The notes: a model not told the origin generated them from the letters alone. A stretch of 64,000 nucleotides of DNA from Rhodoplanes sp963712435 (GCA_963712435.1 CAVQIB010000022.1:62001-126000), one strand, 5' to 3'. Counted from the stretch's first letter, positions 36,689 to 46,315 are shown. Numbers and translations are program-made.

Positions 36689-37313
36689 TCAGACGAGCGG
36701 TATCTCCGTCACATGCGCGCGGAAGGCGGGGCGCGCGCACAGATCGGCATACCAGCGCTCGAGCCCGTTCATCGCCGGGTGGTCCGGCACGAGGGTGACG
36801 AAGCGGTGGACAATGATCCCGACCGGGATGTCGCCGCAGGAGAAAGCGTCGCCGGCCACATAGGCGGTCTTCAGGAGCTGCGCGTTGAGGATGCCCATCG
36901 CCTCGAGCGGTCTTCGCTTTGCCGGCGTCGATCGCCTTGGGGTCGCGCTGCTCGAGCGGCGTGCGCACGAGCCCCCAGAACACCGGGAAGATCGCCGGAC
37001 CCGCCACCGTCAATTGCCAGTCCATCCATTGGCCGGCCACGGCCCGCGCGCGCGCATCCGCAGGGTCGAGCGCGCCCGCTCCGAATTTGGCGGCGAGGTA
37101 GCGGACGATCGCGTTCGATTCCCAGAGGTGGAAACCGTCCTCCTCGAGCGTCGGCACGAGTCCGTTCGGGTTCATCGCGAGATAGTCGGGCTCGCGGTTC
37201 TTGCCGAACGGACCGCCGATATCGATGCGCTCGCAGGCAAGGCCGAGTTCGCCGATCGCCCACATCACCTTTTGCACATTGGCCGAGGTTTTGCGGCCCC
37301 ACACTTTGAGCAT
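36689..37313 (-). CDS. Glutathione S-transferase family protein (one frameshift)
   Basis: The N-terminal thioredoxin-like domain is MLKVWGRKTSANVQKVMWAIGELGL with NPNGLVPTLEEDGFHLWESNAIVRYLAAKF, the glutathione-binding cis-Pro and ES motif. The C-terminal helical domain continues as QWMDWQLTVAGPAIFPVFW. Near 36905 the frame changes, and LLKTAYVAGDAFSCGDIPVGIIVHRF, with the Asp of the N-capping box, completes the protein at the stop at 36689. The length of about 207 residues is typical. The physiological substrate is unknown. Confidence 0.86.
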
Positions 37314-37361
37314 CGTTCCAGTCCCCGCGGCGGCGCTTGGCGCTTGCTTTGTGGAGAAATG

Positions 37362-37574
37362 TCAGTCGAGCCGGCGCGCCTCGTCGACCAGCATGATCGG
37401 GATGCCGTCGCGGATCGGGTAGGCGAGCTTGGCCGAACGCGAGATCAGCTCCTGCTTCTCCGCATCATATTCAAGCGGCCCCTTGGTCAGGGGACAGACC
37501 AGGATTTCCAGGAGCTTGGGATTGACCGTGCCGGCCGCGCGCTCTGAGCTAGGTGACGTCATTGCCTTGTCCAA
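37362..37574 (-). CDS. Trm112-family small protein
   Basis: 70-residue protein with the UPF0434/Trm112 pattern: NPKLLEILVCPLTKGPLEYDAEKQELISRSAKLAYPIRDGIPIMLVDEAR. Bacterial members are often annotated as YcaR-like; some stabilise methyltransferases. Only one Cys of the usual Cys pair is visible, so zinc binding is doubtful. It lies downstream of the Lon-N-domain gene on the same strand. Confidence 0.88.
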   Translation of the reverse strand: MDKAMTSPSSERAAGTVNPKLLEILVCPLTKGPLEYDAEKQELISRSAKLAYPIRDGIPIMLVDEARRLD

Positions 37575-37676
37575 TGCTGATGGTCGTGACGCAGCCAGAT
37601 TATCACGTCGGCGCTGGAGCGCAGCAGACTGTCTGCCTCGTTGCCTGCGACGTCCTTGGAGATGCGCTGTATGGAC

Positions 37677-38351
37677 TTACTGCAGCGGCGGCTCGCCGTC
37701 CGTCTGCCCCTTGGCGAGTTCGATCTCGGTGACGGCGACGAGGATCTCGGCGCGGGTTTTCAGGTCGGGCGCCTCCAGCAGGGCCTGCTTCTCCGCCGGC
37801 CCGTAGGGCGACATCATCGCAAGCGCGTTCACCAGCGCCTCATTGGGCGCCTTCTCGATCCCGTCCCAGTCCGCCTTGAGCTTGTTCGCCTTCAGGAAAT
37901 CGCTCAGCGCCGACAACAGCGACTTGCGGTCGACCGCTTTCTCGCCCTTGCGGGCGACGAAATCGTCGGCAAAGGGGGCATAGGCGACATGGCATTGGCG
38001 GTAGGCGGTGGTCACGGACAGTTCGTGCTCGATCCGGAAGCGACAGACGCCGGTGAGCTGGACCAGGTAGCGTCCATCGCCCGCCTCGGCCAGCTGGGTG
38101 ATGCGGCCGACGCATCCCACCTTGTACAGGTTCGGCTTCTCGTCCGGTCCCGGATTGGCCGTGTCCGGCTGGATCATCCCGATCAGTCGATGGCCGCTGC
38201 GCAACGCGTCGTCCACGAGCGCGAGATAGCGCGGCTCGAAAATGTTGAGCGGCATCTGCCCGCGCGGCAGCAGAAGCGCGCCGGGCAAAGGAAAGATCGG
38301 GATTGTGGCAGGAAGATCCGCGGGTCCACGATAGACCGCGTTCATAGGCAT
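37677..38351 (-). CDS. LON peptidase substrate-binding-domain protein
   Basis: 224 residues consisting of the Lon N-terminal (PUA-like) domain without ATPase or protease: IPIFPLPGALLLPRGQMPLNIFEPRYLALVDDAL, GRITQLAEAGDGRYLVQLTGVCRFRI, and a helical C-terminal part. Such stand-alone proteins are widespread in Alphaproteobacteria, often between a thioredoxin-like gene and a Trm112-like gene, as here. Their function is unknown. Confidence 0.92.
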   Translation of the reverse strand: MPMNAVYRGPADLPATIPIFPLPGALLLPRGQMPLNIFEPRYLALVDDALRSGHRLIGMIQPDTANPGPDEKPNLYKVGCVGRITQLAEAGDGRYLVQLTGVCRFRIEHELSVTTAYRQCHVAYAPFADDFVARKGEKAVDRKSLLSALSDFLKANKLKADWDGIEKAPNEALVNALAMMSPYGPAEKQALLEAPDLKTRAEILVAVTEIELAKGQTDGEPPLQ

Positions 38352-38433
38352 TGACGGTCTCCGTCGCCACGGACTGCATCACGCATCAGAACGATACCAG
38401 CCTCATCTTGAACGATACCAGCCCCATCCATGC

Positions 38434-39336
38434 TCACGCAAACAGGATCGAGGAGAGCCGCCGCCGGCCGTCGACGGTCGCCTCGTCGGTCGGCCCCCAA
38501 GCCTCGAACAGCTGGACGAGCTGCTTGCGCGCGCCGTCGTCATTCCATTTGCGGTCGCGCCGGACGATATCGATAAGGTGGTCGACGGTCTCGATCCGCC
38601 GGCCCTTGGCGTTGAGCGCAAGCGCAAGATCAAACCGCGCCTGATGATCGAGGGGATTCTCGGCGACCCTCTTTTCGAGGTCGGCGATCGGGCCGAGCGC
38701 CGCGGCCTGCTCGGCGATCTCGAGCGCGGCGCGCGCGGCGGCCACCGGCGCCTCGTTGTGCTTGGAGGCGGGGACCATGGCGATCGTCTGCTTGGCCTGT
38801 TCCAGCGCGCCGGTCTCGATATAGCAGCGGGCGAGACCCGCGAGCGCATGGATGTTCGCCGGATCGTCGGCGAGCACTTGCGCATAGGTCTGCGCCGCGC
38901 CGGCGGCGTCGCCCTCGACCAGAGCCGCATCGGCCGCCTTCAACAGATCGAGCTCCTCCCCGCCGAGCTTGGTTTGCGTCAGACGTTCGAGGAAGGCCGT
39001 GACCTGGCCTTCCGGCAGCGCGCCCAGAAAGCCGTCGGCCGGCTGTCCGTTCACGAACGCGACGACCGCAGGAATGGATTGAATGCCCATCTGCCCGGCT
39101 ATGGCGGGGTGCTCGTCGATGTTCATCTTGCAGAGCTTCACTTTGCCCTTGGCCGCCCGCACGGTCTTTTCGAGAAGCGGCGTGAGCTGCTTGCAGGGGC
39201 CGCACCAGGGCGCCCAGAAATCCACCAGCACGGGCTGCCGGCGCGACTCGTCGATCACGTCCTTCTTGAAGCTCTGGGTTGTCGTATCCTTGACGAGACC
39301 GTCCGCGGTGATCGCCGCTCCGCCGTCCTGAATCAT
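38434..39336 (-). CDS. Thioredoxin-TPR co-chaperone, CnoX/YbbN-like
   Basis: The N-terminal thioredoxin domain (residues about 22-125) has active site FWAPWCGPCKQLTP. The C-terminal half contains TPR-like helices (LKAADAALVEGDAAGAAQTYAQVLADDPANIHALAGLARC). This architecture matches CnoX/YbbN, a holdase for GroEL that protects proteins during oxidative stress. The CxxC is intact, which is the redox-active form; E. coli YbbN lacks it. It is upstream of the Lon-N-domain gene, with 82 bases between them. Confidence 0.9.
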   Translation of the reverse strand: MIQDGGAAITADGLVKDTTTQSFKKDVIDESRRQPVLVDFWAPWCGPCKQLTPLLEKTVRAAKGKVKLCKMNIDEHPAIAGQMGIQSIPAVVAFVNGQPADGFLGALPEGQVTAFLERLTQTKLGGEELDLLKAADAALVEGDAAGAAQTYAQVLADDPANIHALAGLARCYIETGALEQAKQTIAMVPASKHNEAPVAAARAALEIAEQAAALGPIADLEKRVAENPLDHQARFDLALALNAKGRRIETVDHLIDIVRRDRKWNDDGARKQLVQLFEAWGPTDEATVDGRRRLSSILFA

Positions 39337-39425
39337 GCAAATTCCCTGATTTTAGCGCCGAACCCCACACTCCCGCATAAATGGGGAGCGCCGACCCGGT
39401 TGCAATCGCGGCCGTTTCAGCCAGT

Positions 39426-39932
39426 CTATTGCGTCATTCCCGCCGAGACCAGCGCTATGCGCGGCGGATGGCCGGTGGCTTCAAGGAAGCGCACGAGGTC
39501 CTCCCGTCCGATCGCGGTCGTCATGGTGTTGACGAGCGGATGGCAGTTCAGCGTGTCGTGGCTCAGCATGGCCTGGTCGAGCACGACCTCGACGCGGCGC
39601 GCGATGTCGTTGATCGCGGCGAAGGGCGTGACCGACCCCGGCTCGATCCCCAGCGTTTCGCGCAAGAGGTCCGGCGAGCCGAACGAGAAGCGGCCGGCGC
39701 CAAGCCGGCGGTGCAAGGATTTCAGGTCGATGGCTGCGTCTTCCAGCGCGACGACGAGCAGCAGCGCGCCACGCTTGTCCTTGAGAAAGAGATTTTTCGT
39801 GTGCCCTCCCGGGATTTGCCCGCGGAGGCGGCGCGATTCCTCGACCGTGAACAGCGGCGGATGGCTGACGGTGCGATGCGCGATCTGCAGGCGATCGAGA
39901 AAGGCGAACAACTCGTCCGGGGTTGCGGGCAT
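39426..39932 (-). CDS. Prolyl-tRNA editing protein, ProX/YbaK family
   Basis: Trans-editing enzyme that deacylates mischarged Ala-tRNA-Pro or related products. The 168-residue sequence shows FTVEESRRLRGQIPGGHTKNLFLKDKRGALLLVVAL with the catalytic Lys region, LGAGRFSFGSPDLLRETLGIEPGSVTPFA and the closing DTLNCHPLVNTMTTAI. ATG 39932 is the natural start. Further upstream the open frame runs through the antisense strand of a tRNA gene and is not coding. Confidence 0.9.
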   Translation of the reverse strand: MPATPDELFAFLDRLQIAHRTVSHPPLFTVEESRRLRGQIPGGHTKNLFLKDKRGALLLVVALEDAAIDLKSLHRRLGAGRFSFGSPDLLRETLGIEPGSVTPFAAINDIARRVEVVLDQAMLSHDTLNCHPLVNTMTTAIGREDLVRFLEATGHPPRIALVSAGMTQ

Positions 39933-40100
39933 GGGCGCGGCGTCTGTCAGGGAAATCCGCGCCACAGGACCCTTGCCGGGCGCGCGCGTCAACCCCACTC
40001 TGAGTGGCGCCGTCGCGGCCTGGCCGGCCGCTTCGACGAGGGTCCGAGGAGCGGTCGGGACGCCATCGGTTGCCAAGACGGTCCGGTTTAGGTACGAATG

Positions 40101-40123
40101 CCCCCGGTGGCTTCGCCGCCGGG
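40101..40123. other. Hairpin just upstream of tRNA-Gly
   Basis: Ten-base-pair stem (CCCCGGTGGC / GCCGCCGGGG, one G-T wobble) with loop TTC, ending five bases before the tRNA. It may be a precursor-processing or attenuation element, or chance in GC-rich DNA. Confidence 0.3.
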
Positions 40124-40127
40124 GCGC

Positions 40128-40202
40128 GCGGGTGTAGCTCAGAGGTAGAGCACAACCTTGCCAAGGTTGGGGTCGAGGGTTCGAATCCCTTCGCCCGCTC
40201 CA
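40128..40202 (+). tRNA. tRNA-Gly(GCC)
   Basis: Acceptor stem GCGGGTG pairs with CGCCCGC (one G-T wobble) at 40192-40198, then discriminator T and an encoded CCA at 40200-40202. The D-arm contains TAGCTCAGAGGTAGAGCA. The anticodon stem CAACC / GGTTG closes loop TTGCCAA, with anticodon GCC at 40160-40162. The T-arm has GGTTCGAATCC. All four arms fold normally. Confidence 0.97.
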
Positions 40203-40523
40203 GTCCGCTCGGGCGATGTCGAGGCCTCGGTTCAGGACCGGGTGGGGCCTCGATGTCATTGAGTGTGCTGCGTTCGCTGACCGTTTCGCCGCTGTCCGCC
40301 CGAACGGGGACGGGTCTCGCCCGCACCGCGCGATTGTTTGTTCCGACCTATAACAGCCGGACGGCGATCCGCATCAAGGCGCGGGCGCCGAGCCGCCCGG
40401 ACGCCCGCCGCGAGCTGGCCCGACTGATCGCGCCGCGCCGCCGGCCGTCCTGATCGAAGCCGCGTCCGCGGGACGCCGCTTTCGCACTCTCAGCCTCGCA
40501 CCCTTCGGCTTTGGCGTTCTGCG

Positions 40524-41915
40524 TCACACCGGAATGCGCACGGTCGCGCGCAAGCCGCCGAGCGGGCTGTCGCCGAGCGAAATGTCGCCGCCATGCGACC
40601 GGGCGATGTCGCGCGCGATCGCAAGGCCAAGCCCGGTTCCCCCCGCGCCCTCGTTCTGATTGCGCGAATCGTCGAGCCGCAGGAACGGCTTGAACACCTC
40701 GTCGCGCAAGGGCGCCGGGATCCCCGGTCCGTCGTCGTCGACCGTGATGGTGAGCCAGCGATGGTCGCGCCGCCCGGTGATGGAGATCGCATCGGCGAAA
40801 CGCGCGGCGTTGGAGACGAGATTGCCGAGGCACCGCTTGAACGCATGCGGGCGCACGGTGACGACCGGATAGCCGTGGAAGTCGACGGAGGTGCGATGGC
40901 CGTGCCGCTCGGCGTCCGCCTTCAGTTCGTCGAGGAAGGCGGCCATGTCGGTCGGCTCCGCCTGCTCGCCGGAGTCCCCGCGCGCGAAGGCGAGATAGGC
41001 CTCGACCATGCGCGCCATGTCGTCGACGTCCTTCTTCAGCGCGTCGAGTTCGGGTCCGTCGCCCAACAGCGCGAGTTCGAGCTTGAACCGCGTCAGCACG
41101 GTGCGCAGGTCGTGCGAGACGCCGGCGAGCATCGTGGTGCGCTGCTCGATCGCGCGCTCGACCCGCCGCTTCATCTCGATGAAGGCGAGCGCGGCGCGCC
41201 GCACCTCCTGCGCGCCGCGCGGCCCGAAGCTCGGCACGTCGCGGCCCTTGCCGAAATTCTCGACCGCTTCGGTCAGCCGCAGAATGGGGCGGATCTGGTT
41301 GCGCAGAAACAGGATCGCGACGGTGATGAGCACCAGCGACGTGCCGAGCATCCACAGCAGGAAGATTTCCGAGTTCGACGCATAGGCGGCGTTGCGGGGC
41401 GCGAAGACGCGGATCACGCTGTTGTCGAGCCGGATGCGAATTTCGACCAGCGCCGAACGCCCGACCGTGTCGATCCAGAACGGCCGGCGGATCTGCTTGC
41501 GGATTTCCTGCGACAAGGCCTGGTCCAGCAGCGAGAAGAACGGTTTCTGGCCGATCGGGGGCAGCTCGGTTCCGGGCAGAATGTCGACCACGAGGCCGAG
41601 CCGCTGGCCGATGCGGCGAAGCTGCGCCTGGTCGTAATCCTGCGGGAAGAGGCTGTAGACCTCGATCAGCGCCGCGATGTCCTGGGTCACCGCCGCCGAG
41701 AGCCGCCGCGTCACCGTGTTCCAGTGACGCTCCATGAAGACGAAGGCGACGACCGACTGGAGGATCACCATCGGCGCGATGATGATCAGCACCGCGCGGG
41801 CGTAAAGGCCGCTCGGCATCAGCCCCTTCAGCCAGCGGCCGATGCGCTCCCAGACCGCCGCGAACCGGTCCGCCGCCGAGCGCAAATGCGACAGGCCGAT
41901 ATCGATGCTCGTCAT
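40524..41915 (-). CDS. Sensor histidine kinase, EnvZ-like (partner of the PetR-like regulator)
   Basis: Inner-membrane kinase of 463 residues. TM1 lies at about residues 40-61 and TM2 at about 183-205, enclosing a periplasmic sensor of about 120 residues. A HAMP segment (RNQIRPILRLTEAVENFGKG) follows, then H268 in AGVSHDLRTVLTRFKLELAL. The N box reads RCLGNLVSNAARFAD and the G boxes VDDDGPGIP and GTGLGLAIARDI. It starts at 41915, overlapping the regulator stop as ATGA, so the two are translationally coupled. Confidence 0.92.
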   Translation of the reverse strand: MTSIDIGLSHLRSAADRFAAVWERIGRWLKGLMPSGLYARAVLIIIAPMVILQSVVAFVFMERHWNTVTRRLSAAVTQDIAALIEVYSLFPQDYDQAQLRRIGQRLGLVVDILPGTELPPIGQKPFFSLLDQALSQEIRKQIRRPFWIDTVGRSALVEIRIRLDNSVIRVFAPRNAAYASNSEIFLLWMLGTSLVLITVAILFLRNQIRPILRLTEAVENFGKGRDVPSFGPRGAQEVRRAALAFIEMKRRVERAIEQRTTMLAGVSHDLRTVLTRFKLELALLGDGPELDALKKDVDDMARMVEAYLAFARGDSGEQAEPTDMAAFLDELKADAERHGHRTSVDFHGYPVVTVRPHAFKRCLGNLVSNAARFADAISITGRRDHRWLTITVDDDGPGIPAPLRDEVFKPFLRLDDSRNQNEGAGGTGLGLAIARDIARSHGGDISLGDSPLGGLRATVRIPV

Positions 41916-42652
41916 GTCGTCGCCACCACCAGCCGGTAGCCGATCCCGCGCACCGTCTGGATGAGGAGCGGGTTCGCGGGGTCGGTTTCGACTTTCCGCC
42001 GCAGGCGATTGATCTGCACGTCCACCGCCCGCTCGCCCGGGGCGGCGCCGTTGCCGGCGAGCGCGAGGCGCGACACCGTCTCGTTCGGCGCCGCTGCGAG
42101 CATGCGCAGCATCTCCCGTTCGCGGTCCGTCAGATGGATGACCTCGTCGCCGCGGCGCAGTTCCCCGCGCATATTGTCGAACACGAACGGCCCGAAGCAC
42201 ACCTGCTCCGGAATGGGCGCCGGCGCCGGCTGAGTTCGCCGCAGAATGCTCGCCACCCGCAGCGACAGCTCGCGCGGCTCGAACGGCTTGGCGACGTAAT
42301 CGTCGGCGCCGATCTCGAGCCCGCCGATGCGGTGCTCCTTCTCCGCCAGCGCGGTCAACATGAGGATGGGCACGCTCGACGTGACGCGGATCGATTTGAC
42401 GAGATCGAAGCCGGTCTCGCCCGGCATCATCACGTCGAGGATCAGAAGATCGAAACTCAGGCCGGCCAGCTTGGCGCGGGCGTCGGCGGCGTTTTCCGCC
42501 GTGGTGACGCGGTAGCCCTCCGCGTTGAGATAACGCGACAGCAGATCGCGGATGCGCCGATCATCGTCCACGACGAGGAGATGCGGCGCGTCGTCGGGAA
42601 GGGCGACAGGGGCCACCGGCATGCCGCGCTCCTCGGTCACGATCGCGGCCAC
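41912..42652 (-). CDS. OmpR-family response regulator, PetR-like
   Basis: Receiver domain with acidic cluster D29-D31 (LLVVDDDRRIRD), phosphoacceptor D73 in LLILDVMMPGETGFDL, and the KPF motif DDYVAKPFEPRELSLRV. The C-terminal winged helix contains IHLTDREREMLRMLA and ERAVDVQINRLRRKVE. It lies immediately after a MarR-family gene, the arrangement of Rhodobacter petP-petR, where PetR is needed for cytochrome bc1 gene expression. Here no petABC genes are nearby and a kinase follows. The first 16 bases overlap the MarR gene. Confidence 0.88.
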   Translation of the reverse strand: MAAIVTEERGMPVAPVALPDDAPHLLVVDDDRRIRDLLSRYLNAEGYRVTTAENAADARAKLAGLSFDLLILDVMMPGETGFDLVKSIRVTSSVPILMLTALAEKEHRIGGLEIGADDYVAKPFEPRELSLRVASILRRTQPAPAPIPEQVCFGPFVFDNMRGELRRGDEVIHLTDREREMLRMLAAAPNETVSRLALAGNGAAPGERAVDVQINRLRRKVETDPANPLLIQTVRGIGYRLVVATT

Positions 42653-43185
42653 TGCCGACGGCCCGGACGGCTGATGAAGTCGAGCACGTCGGCGCGCGCG
42701 TCAGGATTGATCATGGCGATGAGGAAGCGCCTGGCCGCGGCATGCGCCTCCGGTCCGAGTTCCGCGAATGCGCGGGCGATGCGCTGGGTCTGCAGACCTG
42801 CGAGCTTCATGGCCAGAGCTGCGCCTTTCGGCGTCACGAACAACAGCCGCTGCCGGCGATCGGTTGCGCCCTCGCGCTGCTCGACATAGCCCTCGTCGAC
42901 CAGCTGCTTAAGCACGCGTCCGAGCGATTGCTTGGTGATTCTCAGGATTTCGAGCAGCTCCGCAACTTTCAGTCCGGGATTGCGGTTGACGAAATGCAGC
43001 ACACGGTGATGCGCGCGGCCGAATCCGAAAGCGGTCAGCACGCTGTCGGGATCGCTGACGAAGTCGCGATAGGCAAAGAAGATGAGCTCGATGATGTCCC
43101 ACACCGGCTCGGGCGGCGCGCCCGCCGGACTGGCCTGCAGGTCCGCGGGGCGGGACGTATCGGGTCTCAGATTTATGTCAGCCAT
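42637..43185 (-). CDS. MarR-family transcriptional regulator, PetP-like
   Basis: 182 residues with a central winged helix: FGFGRAHHRVLHFVNRNPGLKVAELLEILRITKQSLGRVLKQLVDEGYVEQREGATDRRQRLLFVTPKG. The adjacency to a PetR-like regulator, with overlap, and the length support PetP rather than a generic MarR. It is divergent from ilvE; the shared region 43186-43482 likely contains both promoters and perhaps an operator. Confidence 0.86.
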   Translation of the reverse strand: MADINLRPDTSRPADLQASPAGAPPEPVWDIIELIFFAYRDFVSDPDSVLTAFGFGRAHHRVLHFVNRNPGLKVAELLEILRITKQSLGRVLKQLVDEGYVEQREGATDRRQRLLFVTPKGAALAMKLAGLQTQRIARAFAELGPEAHAAARRFLIAMINPDARADVLDFISRPGRRQWPRS

Positions 43186-43482
43186 GTTGACATATTTCGG
43201 TTCGATTGTTACGTTTCAACGGCGTTCAGTGAAACGGTCTGGCGCAAGCGGTCCCGTGCGGCGGAAGCGGGAAACGGTTGATTGTCGCGGGGTCTGGTCG
43301 CATTTCCGCCGGGAACCCGGTTCCCATTCGCCGGGACAGGCATCGGCGCGGGCTGTTGCCTTGCCATCGGAAAGCGCGCTCTCATGACCGCGCCAAACAT
43401 ATCGGGACTTTCCCCGCGACGCAAAAGCCGCAAGAACGGGGCCGGTCGCAACCGTTCCGACGGGATGCCAGGGAGGATTGCC

Positions 43483-44373
43483 ATGGCCGTTCCATTCGAT
43501 CAACTTGAGGGCTTCATCTGGTTTGACGGCAAGATCGTGCCGTGGTCGGACGCGAAGCTGCATGTGCTGTCGCACGGCCTGCATTATGCAAGCGCCGTGT
43601 TCGAGGGCGAGCGCGCCTATGGCGGGCAAATCTTCAAGTGCACCGAGCATTCGGAGCGGCTGAAGCGCTCCGCTCAGGCCCTTGATTTCGAAATCCCCTA
43701 TTCGGTTGCGGAGATCGACGCCGCCAAGCGGCTCGTGCTCGAGCGCAACGGACAGCGCGACGCGTATCTCCGTCCCGTCGCCTGGCGCGGGTCCGAGATG
43801 ATGGGCGTGTCGGCGCAGACCAATGCAATTCATCTTGCGATCGCCAGCTGGCAGTGGCCGAGCTATTTCAACCCGGCCGAACGGCTCAAGGGCATCCGGC
43901 TCGATCTCGCCGAATACCGCCGCCCTGATCCGGCGACCGCGCCGTCCGGCGCGAAAGCCTCGGGGCTGTACATGATCTGCACCATTTCCAAGCACCGGGC
44001 GGAGCGCAAAGGCTATGCCGACGCGATGATGCTCGACTGGCAGGGCCGCGTCGCCGAATGCACCGGCGCCAACATCTTCTTCGTCAAGGACGGGATCATT
44101 CACACCCCCATCGCCGACTGCTTCCTGGCCGGGATCACCCGGCAGACGGTGATCGAGCTTGCGCGCCGCCGCGGGATCAAGGTCGTCGAGCGCCGCATCT
44201 GGCCGGCGGAGCTCGGCGAGTTTTCCGAATGCTTCATCACCGGCAGCGCGGCGGAAGTGACGCCGGTGTCCGAGATCGCCGACTGGCGCTTCTCGCCGGG
44301 CGAGATCACCAAGCAATTGATGGAAGACTACCACGCCGAGGTGCAGCCTAAAGGCAAGGCCGCCGCGGCGTGA
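43483..44373 (+). CDS. ilvE: Branched-chain amino-acid aminotransferase
   Basis: Fold-type IV PLP enzyme for the last step of Ile, Leu and Val synthesis. Family blocks are IWFDGKIVPWSDAKLHVLSHGLHYASAVFEGERAY, YLRPVAWRGSE, ICTISKHRAERKGYADAMMLD with the PLP lysine, and RVAECTGANIFFVKDGIIHTP. The protein has 296 residues and is intact. ATG 43483 is preceded by GGGAGGA; longer in-frame extensions are basic and unlikely. Confidence 0.94.
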   Translation: MAVPFDQLEGFIWFDGKIVPWSDAKLHVLSHGLHYASAVFEGERAYGGQIFKCTEHSERLKRSAQALDFEIPYSVAEIDAAKRLVLERNGQRDAYLRPVAWRGSEMMGVSAQTNAIHLAIASWQWPSYFNPAERLKGIRLDLAEYRRPDPATAPSGAKASGLYMICTISKHRAERKGYADAMMLDWQGRVAECTGANIFFVKDGIIHTPIADCFLAGITRQTVIELARRRGIKVVERRIWPAELGEFSECFITGSAAEVTPVSEIADWRFSPGEITKQLMEDYHAEVQPKGKAAAA

Positions 44374-44449
44374 TGCGGCCGGGCTGACCCGGACTGGAAG
44401 CTACGCTCGACGGCTCCTGACAACGGCGCATCGCGCGGGCGCAGCGGGC

Positions 44450-46315
44450 TCAGATCTCGAGCTGCGTGCCGAGCTCGACCACGCGTTCGGTCGGAATTTT
44501 AAAGAACTTCATCGCCGTGGTGGCGTTGAGCGCCATATAGGCGAAGAGCAGTTCTCTCCACCGCGCCATGCCGGGATAAAGGCTCGGCACGATGGTCTCG
44601 CGGCTCAAGAAGAACGACGTCTTCATCAAGTCGAATTTAAATCCATAGCCTTTGCAGGCGGAGAGCACCGCCGGAATGTCGGGCGTCTCCATGAAGCCGT
44701 AGCGGATCACGAGACGGTAGAAACCGCTCCCGAGATCGGTGAACGTGATCCGTTCGTCCTCGGGCACGTAGGGCGTTTCGGCCGTCATCACCGTCGTCAG
44801 AATGGTGCGCTCATGGACGGTCTGATTGTGCTTGAGGTTGTGCAACAGCGCCGCCGGCACGCCTTCGGTCGTCGCCGTCATGAATACGGCGGTGCCGCGC
44901 GCACGCGCGACATGCGGGCCGAGCGAGTTGATGACGGAGACGAGCGGCACCGATTTGGCGACGAGCTGCTTGCGGACCAGTTCGCGGCCGCGTTTCCAGG
45001 TGGTCAACACCGTGAAGGAGAGGAAGCCGACGAACAGCGGGAACCAGCCGCCCTGGAACACCTTGATGATATTGCCGGTGAAGTAGGCGAGATCGACGAG
45101 CAAAAACGTGCCGGAGACGAGCGCCACGACCGCCCAGTGCCAGCGCCATAACAGAAGCATCACGAACGTCACCAGGATGGTGTCGATCATCATGGTTCCG
45201 GTGACCGCGATGCCGTAGGCGGCGGCAAGATTGCTCGACGACTGGAACCAGAGCACGAGCGCGATCACCGACAGATAGAGCGTCAGATTGGTGAAGGGCA
45301 CATAGATCTGTCCCTCCTCTTCGTGCGAGGTGTGGACGACGACCATGCGCGGAAGCAGACCCATCTGCACCGCCTGGCTGGCGACGGAGAACGCGCCGGA
45401 AATCACCGCTTGCGACGCGATCACCGTCGCCAGCGTCGCGAGCCCCACCATGGGCAGCACCAGCCAATCCGGGACGAGCCGGAAGAACGGGTTCTGAACC
45501 GCCACGGGATCGTTGAGAAGAAGCGCCCCCTGCCCGAAATAGTTGAGCATCAGCGCGGGAAGCACGAAGAGGAACCAGGCGAGCCGGATCGGGAAGCGGC
45601 CGAAATGGCCCATATCCGTGTAAAGCGCCTCGCCGCCGGTGACGGCGAGCACCACCGAGCCGAGTGCGAAGAAGCTGAGCAAGGGCTCGGCCATGATGAA
45701 ATCTGCGGCATAGATCGGATTGACCGCCGCCAGCACGCCGGGCGCATCGAGGATGTTGATGACGCCCGTCACCGCGAGCGTCGCAAACCACAGGCACATC
45801 ACCGGGCCGAACATCATCCCGACCGCGCTGGTGCCTTTCCTCTGGATGAGGAAGAGCCCGGTCAGCACCACGGCGGCGATCGGCATCACATAGGACTTCA
45901 GCTCGGGCGCGACGACCTCCAACCCCTCGACGGCGCTGAGCACCGAGATCGCCGGCGTGATCATGCTGTCGCCGTAGAACAGGGCGGCGGCGAAGATGCC
46001 GAGCAGCGTCAGCGGATAGGCCGCGCGCGAGCCGCGGGTCAGCTCGGTGACGAGCGCGAGCAGCGCGAGACTGCCACCCTCGCCGTGATTGTCCGCCCGC
46101 ATGATGATGAGGACATATTTGACCGTCACCAGCAGCATCACCGTCCAGAACACGAGCGAGAGCACGCCGAAGACGCTGTCCGGCGTCACAGGAATCGGAT
46201 GGTGGCCGGCGAAGGTCTCCTTCAGCGCATAAAGCGGGCTCGTGCCGATGTCGCCGTAGACGATGCCGATCGTGCTGACGAGCAGGCCCGCCAGCTTGTT
46301 TCTGTTCTTGGTCAT
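44450..46315 (-). CDS. kup: Potassium uptake protein Kup
   Basis: Low-affinity K+/H+ symporter of the KUP/HAK/KT family. The N-terminus LLVSTIGIVYGDIGTSPLYALKETF is the family signature. About twelve transmembrane segments follow, and the cytosolic C-terminal domain begins after residue 440 (TAVFMTATTEGVPAALLHNLKHNQ). The intact 621 residues are a normal length. It is alone between ilvE (convergent) and the moaE end. Confidence 0.95.
   Translation of the reverse strand: MTKNRNKLAGLLVSTIGIVYGDIGTSPLYALKETFAGHHPIPVTPDSVFGVLSLVFWTVMLLVTVKYVLIIMRADNHGEGGSLALLALVTELTRGSRAAYPLTLLGIFAAALFYGDSMITPAISVLSAVEGLEVVAPELKSYVMPIAAVVLTGLFLIQRKGTSAVGMMFGPVMCLWFATLAVTGVINILDAPGVLAAVNPIYAADFIMAEPLLSFFALGSVVLAVTGGEALYTDMGHFGRFPIRLAWFLFVLPALMLNYFGQGALLLNDPVAVQNPFFRLVPDWLVLPMVGLATLATVIASQAVISGAFSVASQAVQMGLLPRMVVVHTSHEEEGQIYVPFTNLTLYLSVIALVLWFQSSSNLAAAYGIAVTGTMMIDTILVTFVMLLLWRWHWAVVALVSGTFLLVDLAYFTGNIIKVFQGGWFPLFVGFLSFTVLTTWKRGRELVRKQLVAKSVPLVSVINSLGPHVARARGTAVFMTATTEGVPAALLHNLKHNQTVHERTILTTVMTAETPYVPEDERITFTDLGSGFYRLVIRYGFMETPDIPAVLSACKGYGFKFDLMKTSFFLSRETIVPSLYPGMARWRELLFAYMALNATTAMKFFKIPTERVVELGTQLEI

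Noticed and set aside
39933..40259. N-terminal extension of the ProX-like ORF containing SGRRDSNPRPQPWQGCALPLSY
   Set aside because: This is the antisense translation of tRNA-Gly(GCC) at 40128-40202, a familiar spurious peptide. The gene starts at ATG 39932.
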